This document shows, one piece after another, positions 56,354 through 64,000 of a DNA stretch of 64,000 nucleotides. The DNA lies in NCBI GenBank assembly GCA_029378245.1, contig JARKIF010000012.1, positions 1,612,001 through 1,676,000 on the forward strand, written 5' to 3'. The stretch comes from Roridomyces roridus. Its lineage: Eukaryota; Basidiomycota; Agaricomycetes; Agaricales; Mycenaceae. Position 1 is the first letter of the stretch, and the number at the start of each line of letters is the position of its first letter. Both the position numbers and the translations under genes were made by a program. The notes under the pieces are model-generated. The model ran no database searches. It was not told the origin of the DNA and saw nothing but the letters and a program-made list of their open reading frames with translations.

Positions 56354-56920
56354 AGTTAGTGAATCACTGGTGATTCGCATGGCGGGCGGAGGATAAAGAA
56401 GGACAGTCGGCAGCACTAGATACACGTTGGATGCTTTCTTGCTCCTCCGTCGCCCGTAGGAGTTTCTCTTGCATTTCCTATCACTGTGAATATTCAAGTG
56501 TTTACAAGACGTTCCTTCGCTTCGCTCCGGAAATATTGCAATGGCGAGCCTGGATTTTGAAACAAATGCATTCCAACTATGTGCATATGGGACTACGGTG
56601 AAACCAATTACATGAGCGCTGGCAAGTTGCGTTATCAGATGGGGGAATCTGATGTTCGGGACACCGATGAGCAGGGAAATAAATGGCTGCAGAGAAGGTG
56701 GGTGAGGCGGGAAACATCCGGGATGAATACTTCTAGGATGATGTTGAAGCAGTTGAACGTTGAAGCTTTGAAGAGCCATTCAAGCACGATTAGCATAGTA
56801 ACATGTCCCCTGGGGATCGATTCCCGGGAGCGTGAAGGCACATCCGAGTGCAGCCTGATAGGAGGACATGGCGCTGGGCTTGGCTTGAAGGGAGACGGCA
56901 GACTGGTGAATCCACCGAGA
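56354..56920. other. Upstream region of the repeat-exon gene
   Basis: An open frame on the minus strand continues to 56,779, but its composition does not look like protein. No other gene is recognised. Confidence 0.4.
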
Positions 56921-57394
56921 TCAAAGAGGCCGAGTATACACCTCAATCCAGAGCCCGAGGCGCGGCGCACGACGGGGTTGGATCTCGGGTAAGTCTGGAA
57001 TCAAACGAGTGAGAGCAGCACCACGCACCGTGGCACCATCGGTCCAGGTATCCTGTCGAGTCACCCCAAACTGAGCAGTTGAAATTTGAAAGCACGTAGA
57101 GATTCGGCGAGTGCGTGTGACCATTGGGACGTGAAGGTCGAAGACGGCAATGTTCCTGTGTGGCTGGAGACGCGAGGCCCGAATTATTTCCTGACCGAGG
57201 TCCAAATGTTCGACTTGAGCAAGGCCGGTCTGAATATCGGGGAATGACAGAGGATGGAACCCAGACCGAAAGTTGTGGGATGCCATGGTGAGTTGTCCGA
57301 TGAGGGTGGTTTGACGTTCGCCAAGCAGCCAGCTTGAGGACAATTGAGACAACACTTGAGAGAGCGGCAGCTTGATCAATTTTGGGGATCCCAA
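56921..57394 (-). CDS. Hypothetical protein
   Basis: 157-codon open frame starting MGSPKLIKLPLSQVLSQLSS. It contains segments with ordinary amino acid balance (V-E-H-L-D-L-G-Q-E-I-I; I-A-V-F-D-L-H-V-P-M) and an Arg/Pro-rich end. I do not recognise a family. It may be an exon of a larger gene, or chance; no splice partner was identified. Confidence 0.3.
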   Translation of the reverse strand: MGSPKLIKLPLSQVLSQLSSSWLLGERQTTLIGQLTMASHNFRSGFHPLSFPDIQTGLAQVEHLDLGQEIIRASRLQPHRNIAVFDLHVPMVTRTRRISTCFQISTAQFGVTRQDTWTDGATVRGAALTRLIPDLPEIQPRRAPRLGLWIEVYTRPL

Positions 57395-57564
57395 TGACCA
57401 AGAATGAATAGCAGCAGGTACAATAGCAGGAAGGAATAGGTGGGAGGGAAAGTGGGCAAACCGGCGGCCAGCCCGAGGCTCTCTATATGTGCATGTGCCG
57501 GCGACGCGTCATCTTCCGGCAAATCGTCGCTCCACTGCTGTTCCGTGTTATCAGCTGCGAACTG

Positions 57565-59330
57565 TCAAGAAAGCTGTGACCGTGGGTGACAGCAGTTGAT
57601 AAGGGGGAAAAGAAGTGTTCCAAAAGCTGTAAGAAAGCTGTAGAACGGCCCTTCAAAGGGGGAAATGAGCATAAAGAGAAAGTCCATTTGGGGATGAAAA
57701 CAAACAATTTGACAGTTGGACAAAGAGTCGAGAGCCATTTCGTTAAAGAACGGATAATCAGTCCCTGCAAAGCTCACCGTTTTCATGCGTTCGACCTCCT
57801 GGACACTCCGCTGTAGCGCCTCGTCTCGTTGAAGTTCAGAGACTTTATCCATGAGCGTCTGTGTCCCAGTTCAAAGATTGGTTCGGTATTTGCCAGAGAC
57901 CACTCACCTTTCTGAGGCGCTCAGCGTCCGCTTCGAGCGCCTCACATCGTTCGCTCATTACCCTCTCCGTATCTCCTCGACTCGTGATGAGAGAGGCATT
58001 GTGGCTCAGCTCCTATCGGTGGCCGTGAATCCGGGGTTATGCTTACTGTAGATAATCAGGTTTCACCTTGTTGAGACGCTCGATCTCCGCCTCTAATCTC
58101 GCATGCTGATCTTGTGCTGTCTGCGAGTGTGAGATTGGAGACACGAATAGCCGATCGACAACATACCTGTTCTGCCGCCACCCGAACCTTCTGCTCTGTC
58201 TCCGCGGCCCTCGACACCTCTTCGATCGCCTGAATGATCATGCGTTAAGGTCCCCCAAAAAGCGCCGGTGGAGTACGCACCCGGCGGAGATCCTGCGTCT
58301 CCTGAGTCAGCACCGCCTGCGCTTTCAATAGTTCCTGCGTCATTTTCTAAATGCCAAGTTCCTCTTCGAGAGAAGAAAATGAAGACTAAACTGAACTTAC
58401 CGCCCTCATGATTTCAGCCTTCTCGTCATTGCGTTGGAGAGCTTCTTGCTGACTTTCGAGCACCGCATCTTTGTGCGTGAGTTCCTGGAACTTGTTCGAC
58501 GGGCAGCTCGATGTAAACATTGGCAGGCACTGGATCTCGGCCTGTAGAGCCGCATGTTCTGTCCGCGCGGCCTGCATCCAATCAACAGCTGGACTCGTTG
58601 GATATTTCATGCATACCTCCTCAGCTAGATCACTCCTCCCCTTCTCCAAACGAAGCTCTTCAAGGCCCCCGTGCACCGTGTCAAACTCTCTTTTGAGTGT
58701 ACCCAACAACTCTCCGGCGTCTTGCACTCTCTTGGCCATTGTCTGCGAATTGGTTGGCGCGTGTTTGAAGCCGATGATCGAAAATGGTATGCACTGACAA
58801 CTTTATCGCGCTCCGCTGTGTCTCGAGTGTGCTGTAGTTCCGTCTGCAGCGCGGTGATCTTGGTTTGCAGCTCCTAGGACCGTGGTGAAGAAGCGTGTCT
58901 GGAGAGCAAAAGGTTACGCACACCATTTCCGTGTCACGCCCACGCAATATCCGTTCGTTCTCCGCCTGGGTGAGAGTGGATTTCTTATGCTCCAGGTGAG
59001 TAGATCTAGAAGACGTATACGAAAAGAAGGACGTGACCCAGTGACGCAGAATGATACAGGACACGCACATCGTACAACTCCTGCGTGCGGGGTACCGACT
59101 CCGAGTGTCAATGCGACGGATTTCGCATTTGCCTGGTCCGACTCAGTAGCCTGATAGATTGAGCGAAAAACTTGCATCTACTGGTGCGGCATCCACCTTC
59201 CCTGCTCCGCCAGGGCCCAGACGACTGCGGAGAGCCTCGATCGCCAGACGACCTCGGAGAGCCTCGACCTCCAGGCCGGTGTCATCGAGCGCGTCAGAGG
59301 TCAGAGAAGTTGCGGATCGGAGCCAGTTGG
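57565..59330 (-). CDS. Multi-exon coiled-coil protein
   Basis: A chain of short exons, each rich in Glu, Gln, Leu, Lys and Arg in heptad-like order and separated by introns of about 50 nt. In order: V-E-A-L-R-G-R-L-A-I-E-A-L-R (about 59,240), K-K-S-T-L-T-Q-A-E-N-E-R-I, E-L-Q-T-K-I-T-A-L-Q-T-E-L-Q-H-T-R, M-A-K-R-V-Q-D-A-G-E-L-L-G-T-L-K-R-E-F (58,739), E-H-A-A-L-Q-A-E-I-Q, E-T-Q-D-L-R-R, A-R-L-E-A-E-I-E-R-L-N-K, E-A-L-E-A-D-A-E-R-L-R-K, and D-K-V-S-E-L-Q-R-D-E-A-L-Q near 57,840. The 5' end is not settled and the last exon end is uncertain. The product would be a long parallel coiled coil of 350 or more residues, with a structural or tethering role only guessed. Confidence 0.55.
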
Positions 59331-59339
59331 AGTTGCTGG

Positions 59340-60106
59340 TCGGGTAGGTTCATGGCGAAAAGAGACAACGTGTGGACACTGGACACACTGCACAGCCATG
59401 GCACGTGCCACTTGATGTCATCAATGGCAGCCGGACAAGCCGAGGACAAACATCGACCCAGCTGGATTTTCAATCACAAAGATCGCACTCACTGCGGCTG
59501 GTGGTCGCCAGCTATCGCAAAGTCCCCTGTGGACGACCCGCATCACGGGTAAGACTCGGTTGAGACTCGGATCACGTAGCCAGACTCTAGTTTGATTGAC
59601 GAACAAGTAATCAATTGGTAATCAAATAGCAGTCGTGTGCGTTGCCGAATTGAACTCTGCCACATCGGTCAGGACTCAGAATTGCAGGGACTAGCGCAGC
59701 TGACGAGGGGAACAAAATTGTAGCTCTGCGTCACTGTATCACTGGAATCCAGTCCGTCCAACACGTTCAACACAAGTACGTGCATTCTGTGGCTGGTCGG
59801 TCACACTAAGTACGGAGGGAACTAAAATCTAATTGGAAGCTATAAAACACTTGGATCCATGGGAATCAGTCAGGACCCAGGATTGCAGGGACTAAATTTA
59901 ATCCGTGTAAGTAGGTGGAACTGCCTAATTTAGTCTGCATGATCTCATTGGACGCTATATGAGTGTTTTGTTCGAAAACACTTCGATTCATGGGAAACGC
60001 ACACCCTTCCGCGATCCGCTGGGGGGCGCCAATCTGCCAGTAGCTCGCATAAGTATCTGTGCTCATTTGTCCCTCGTGAGTTTTGATCCCCACATTCGTC
60101 TCACTC
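59340..60106. other. Intergenic with short repeats
   Basis: No gene recognised. AATTGCAGGGACTA/GATTGCAGGGACTA recurs near 59,681 and 59,881, with GGTCAGGACTCAG/AGTCAGGACCCAG before it. From about 59,940 the DNA matches the promoter region of the second DUF6533 copy (62,580-62,789). Confidence 0.5.
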
Positions 60107-61705
60107 ATGGGGTCTGAATCTGACAAGTTGGACTACTCGACCTTCGCTTTTGATCAGTGTGTAACAGGATGTAATTATTCATACCCGCTCACGCACTCCC
60201 AGTCGCATCACACGGTCCATCTTTCTCTCAGGGCTTGGTACGTTACATTCTCTTGATTCCTAGCCACCATAAATAATTGTGTGGTCTTCAGTCATCCTTA
60301 TCTACGACCACCTGCTGACTCTGAACGCGGAAATCAAATATATCTGGTTGTCAAAATTCCGGCCGAGTACCGGCTGGTTCTTCGCCGTCAGGTATCTTGG
60401 CCTTGCAGCGACACTCGTGATGTTCCTGTATTATTTTGGACCGTCAGACCATGAGGTATGGGAATGTATCTGAACCGACTGTTGCTTCCAGTTCAATTGC
60501 ATCTGCAGAGGTACATCAGTCAACTCGATCCGAACACTAAGCAATACTATTTGATACCCCCAGTTGTTCGAAAATGGAATGGGTGTGGCAAGTTCTCATT
60601 GTGAGCCTTGAAGTCCTCATTGAAGGTGAGTTTTCAGTCGGAGTACTTGCCGAAATATAATGCATTACTTGCTCCCAGTGACCCTCGCCCTGCGCGTAGT
60701 CGCAATCTATGGTTTCAACCGAATGATTCTGCTCTGTTTCCTGGGCGCCACCGGCGCCGTGGTGGGCGTGTCTCTTGTATGTGGTTCCCCATGGTAACTA
60801 ATGCAAAGCCTCAATTTAGTTAGTGGGCAGTAATCGAATACGGGGAACACACAGACCTCATCGAGGAACCGGGATTCAGAGGCTGTCATGCAGCAGTCGA
60901 CCGGGCTGCGTAAGTTCTTCTTTCCAGGCTACCTTCTCACCGATGCAATCGACAAAACAGCGCTCTTCGTGGGTATCTTCATTCACCGGTCGATGGAAGT
61001 GACCACAATTCATTCTAGGTCCGGCGACCATTTGGGAACTCATGTGAGTCAATTTTTGGATGTTGCTCGAGATTTTGAAAACATTGAGATAGACTGGCTT
61101 TCGACTCTCTCGTGTTCGCGTTGACTGTACGACGGGCTTATCAACGGCATTCATTGCCGCTGTACTCGGGATCATTGATGCAGAGAATGGCTACCGACGG
61201 TGTGCATACTATCGTGTTCCTGGTTGAAAACTCACAAAGGAAAAGGGAGCATGTACTTCGGGTATGTCACAATCCAGACCAAGCGGGCCACAACCGTGAG
61301 CATCATCCAGGATAATCATGTTAGCCAATTTTGCCAACGTACTAATCTTATATGTGAGCTGCATTTGTGGACAGTGTCCTCAAGTTCTGACCCTTATTGC
61401 TCAGCTCGGTGACGTGCGTCTTTGCATCCTTTCCATGAGAGGTTGCACGGACCATGAAATGACAAATGCAGGTCTTCCTGAGGGGATTCACGTCCTTGTT
61501 TATAACCAAGTATGTGCACATTTGTCACGGTAAATGATCTCTAAAGCATGCCCGAAGTCTGTCCCTGGCTGTCATTTGTCGACTGATGCTCAACCTACAT
61601 GAAGCCGGGGCTGTCGGGATAGCGAGCGAAGCTCCGGAGGCAACCGTAGACTTGCAGTCAATTCGGTTCGCCATACCGAGATCGGAGGACGCATATTGTG
61701 AATGA
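60107..61705 (+). CDS. DUF6533 membrane protein, copy 1
   Basis: Exon 1 (60107-60156) MGSESDKLDYSTFAFD, exon 2 (60203-60237) R-I-T-R-S-I-F-L-S-G-L and exon 3 (60292-60455) join to V-I-L-I-Y-D-H-L-L-T-L-N-A-E-I-K-Y-I-W, the DUF6533 signature. To keep frame into the next exon (60564, C-S-K-M-E-W-V-W-Q), the two bases AG at 60509-60510 must be included as a microexon. Later exons give R-V-V-A-I-Y-G-F-N-R, I-W-E-L then L-A-F-D-S-L-V-F-A-L-T-V-R-R, L-A-N-F-A-N-V-L-I-L-Y and, at the end, I-C-R-L-M-L-N-L-H-E-A, all family hallmarks. Stop at 61703-61705. One junction near 60,900-61,000 is unresolved. Function of the family is unknown. Confidence 0.78.
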
Positions 61706-61846
61706 TAATAGGATGAATCTGTCGCATAGTTGATCATCGAAAGGCTGGGTCTTTTATGCCGAGATGTAGCCGGTAGTGTACTGCCGGGTGAACGTTGGGG
61801 TATGGCATGGATGGCGGTGCTTGCGCGGTGCACCATCTGCGACACG

Positions 61847-62372
61847 TAGTGATCGTCACGGGTCTCCCGCGGGTATTCGCGCGACGACCCGTACCCGTAC
61901 CCGCCAAAACCCGTACCCGCGATGACGGGTACGGGTCTGGCGGCGGGTCGGCGGGTGGCCCGTGACCCGTGGTACCCGCGGCAGATTTTGGAGCTGTTGG
62001 TGGGGTTAGATGCTGAAAACATGCACTGAATACCAACCTATGCTCATATCATGCATTAACCTGCCTCAAATCTGTCTGGAATCGATGATAAGTGGGACAA
62101 ATCAAATGCCGAGCTTGATCAAACACTGTTTGATCAAGCGGCAGAGCCCCGGCAGCTCACCAGCAGCGTCAAACATGTCAATTTCGTCTTCCCTGACATT
62201 TTCACCCTCACCGTGCTTGCAAAGGGCATATTCAGCAGGATCTGGACTATTCTCACGGGTTGCGGCGGGTACCCGCGGGTCTGCAAAAAATTCAGCAGCA
62301 GACCCGGACCCGTACCCGCGAGTACCCGTACCCGTGACCCGCTGCGGGTTGCCCTACCCGTGACGATCACTA
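61847..62372. mobile_element. hAT-like MITE with ACCCGT repeats
   Basis: 526 bp with perfect 17-bp ends TAGTGATCGTCACGGGT and an 8-bp duplication GCGACACG on each side (61839-61846 and 62373-62380). Both subterminal regions are packed with GGGTACCCG/ACCCGT units in both orientations, as expected for transposase-binding repeats of hAT elements. No ORF. It sits 140 bp downstream of the DUF6533 gene. Confidence 0.9.
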
Positions 62373-62380
62373 GCGACACG

Positions 62381-62789
62381 GCTTCGCCTTCCGACATGCA
62401 GGACTCGCGTAAGGATTGAATCACAACTTACAAGAGCCTGAGCACACAAAACGGTGATTTCAGGCATATAACTTCCCTACTCAAGCCGCATGCGCTGCAA
62501 CTGGACATGCCGTCTACAATCCCTCACACGATCAGCACCGACATCTTGCGAATCCGTCCAACAGATATCTTTCAGGTCGATCCTACTAATTATGGGGGAA
62601 CCGCAATCCAATTGGACGGTATATGAATTTTTGTACACAAATAGGTGGATGCGTCGGAAATCCGCGATCCGCTGTTCTCAGGCGGCGCCAATCCGTCACT
62701 CTCACCCCCCAGTTTGCATAAATATGTGCGCTTTTGACACCTGTGTCCCTGGCGAGCTTTGAATCTTGATCCCCGCATTCGTCTCGCTC
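62381..62789. other. Upstream region of DUF6533 copy 2
   Basis: No gene. From about 62,580 it is a diverged direct copy of 59,940-60,106. Confidence 0.5.
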
Positions 62790-63850
62790 ATGGGCTCTGA
62801 ATTTGACAACTTGGACTACTCGACCTTCGCTTTCGATCAGTGTGTAACAAGATGTAATTATCCATACCCGCTCACGCACTCCCAGTCGCATCACACGGTC
62901 CATATTCCTCTCTGGGCTCGGTGGGTCACACAGTCTTGATTCGTGGTCCCCGAAGCCGATTGCGTTGTTGTCCCGCAGTCATTCTCATCTACGACCACCT
63001 GCTGACTCTGAACGCGGAAATCAAATATATCTGGTCGTCGAAACTCCGGCCGAGTACCTACTGGTTCTGCGCCGTCAGGTATCTTGGCCTTGCAGCGATG
63101 CTCGCGATACTCCCATACTACTTCGGAGTGTCAGACCATGAGGTATGCGAATGAATCCGAGCCAGCTGTTGGTTTAGTTCAATTGAACTCCAGAGGTAGC
63201 TCCAGTCAACTGTACTATCCGAGCACTGAGTAATATTCCACCAGTTGTTTCAAAAAAGAATGGACCTGGCAAATCCTCATGCTGAGCCTTGAAACTCTCA
63301 TTGAAGGTGAGTTTCGAGGTTACCGACATATTCCGGTGTTAATGAATTTCTTTTCACCCAGTGACACTCGCTCTCCGTGTAGTCGCCATGTACGGCTTCA
63401 ACAGAATCGTTTTGTTATGCTTCATTAGCGCCACTTGCACCGTGGTGGGCGTCGCCCTCGTATGTGGCCATCTCACTGTGATGAACTGAAGTCCCATTAT
63501 ATTTAGTGGGCCCAAATAGAATATGCAGAACACACGGACCTGATCGAAGCACCAGGATTGAGAGGCTGTCATGCGGCGCTTAACGATAGGACGTTGGCAA
63601 TGTTGGACAACAGGATTATCCTGAATGCCCATCATGTCTGCGATCCGATTTATCTGGATTTCAACATACCCGAAATACATGCTCCCTTTCCTCAGATGAG
63701 TTTACTATGAGCACCACTCTGGCAGGTTGGCGCACCGTCAGTAGCCATTCTGTGCATCAGTGATCCGGAATACAGCGGCAAGGAATGCCGTTGATATGCC
63801 CGTCGTACGGTCAACACGAACACGATGGAGTCGAAGAGGAGTCTGTCCCA
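62790..63850 (+). pseudogene. DUF6533 copy 2 with an inverted 3' part
   Basis: Exons 1-3 (62790-62839, 62886-62920, 62979-63142) have exactly the lengths of copy 1, and the putative AG microexon recurs at 63194-63195. Coding similarity continues (C-F-K-K-E-W-T-W-Q; R-V-V-A-M-Y-G-F-N-R; R-G-C-H-A-A-L) up to about 63,588. From there to about 63,850 the sequence is the reverse complement of the copy-1 region 61,090-61,335: on the minus strand it reads F-D-S-I-V-F-V-L-T-V-R-R-A-Y-Q-R-H. So the 3' half is flipped in place and the gene should be non-functional or encode only the first half. Confidence 0.75.
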
Positions 63851-63899
63851 GCGTCTTCACAGTTCTCGTAAGCAGACCGACTGTTGGACTTACATCAAT

Positions 63900-63965
63900 T
63901 CCCAGATAGTGGCCGGTCCTTATTACTTCGGAACGTCAGACCATGAGGTATGTGTATGCATCTGA
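63900..63965 (+). pseudogene. Remnant of a third DUF6533 copy
   Basis: P-Y-Y-F-G-T-S-D-H-E followed by a GTATGTG donor matches the end of exon 3 of the other two copies. The exon begins abruptly after unrelated DNA, so the copy is truncated at its 5' side; its continuation would be beyond the window. Confidence 0.55.
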
Positions 63966-64000
63966 GCCAACTGTGGCCTCGAGGTCAAATGAAACAACAC

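Overview
The window looks like a chromosome segment of a filamentous basidiomycete, most likely an Agaricomycete. Genes carry many introns of about 50 nt with GTRNGT/YAG borders, and the gene content is typical of that class: DUF6534 and DUF6533 membrane proteins, F-box/LRR proteins, a BTB protein, adenylate-forming reductases of A-T-R architecture, an MCT-type MFS transporter and KNH-like small secreted proteins. No rRNA, tRNA or CRISPR was recognised. Exon borders come from reading frames and splice signals only.

Layout. 1-3.1 kb: a DUF6534 gene (minus), which is the inverted partner of the copy at 34.1-35.8 kb, with scattered F-box gene fragments on both sides. 3.1-3.5 kb: a hydrophobin with class II cysteine spacing. 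3,871-14,927: a complete, apparently very young Ty3/Gypsy-type LTR retrotransposon (two 969-bp LTRs, 4-bp CCAT target duplication). 15.9-16.3 kb: a small secreted protein. 16.7-30.5 kb: a candidate natural-product cluster with two paralogous adenylate-forming reductases, a berberine-bridge-like FAD oxidase and a DUF6534 membrane protein; a degenerate repeat array lies in its middle. 31.9-41.4 kb: F-box gene, DUF6534 copy 2, MFS transporter, a second F-box/LRR-like gene and a KNH-like secreted protein. 41.4-52.2 kb: a transposon-rich block with a CpG-poor 3-kb element with roughly 390-bp terminal inverted repeats, a decayed one-LTR Gypsy element (minus) and a 1.2-kb terminal-inverted-repeat element. 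52.2-64 kb: a BTB gene, an unfamiliar repeat-exon gene interrupted by two MITEs, a coiled-coil gene, and duplicated DUF6533 genes separated by a hAT-like MITE.

How the genes may work together (inference). The two A-T-R enzymes would activate a carboxylic acid and reduce it to an aldehyde or alcohol, and the FAD-linked oxidase could oxidise the product; the DUF6534 protein may be membrane-associated. The rest is ordinary accessory fungal DNA shaped by segmental duplication, inversion and small DNA transposons. The most notable points are the class II-like hydrophobin, the paired DUF6533 genes that seem to need a 2-nt microexon, MITE insertions inside a repeat-exon gene, and the unusual coding layout of the young Gypsy element.
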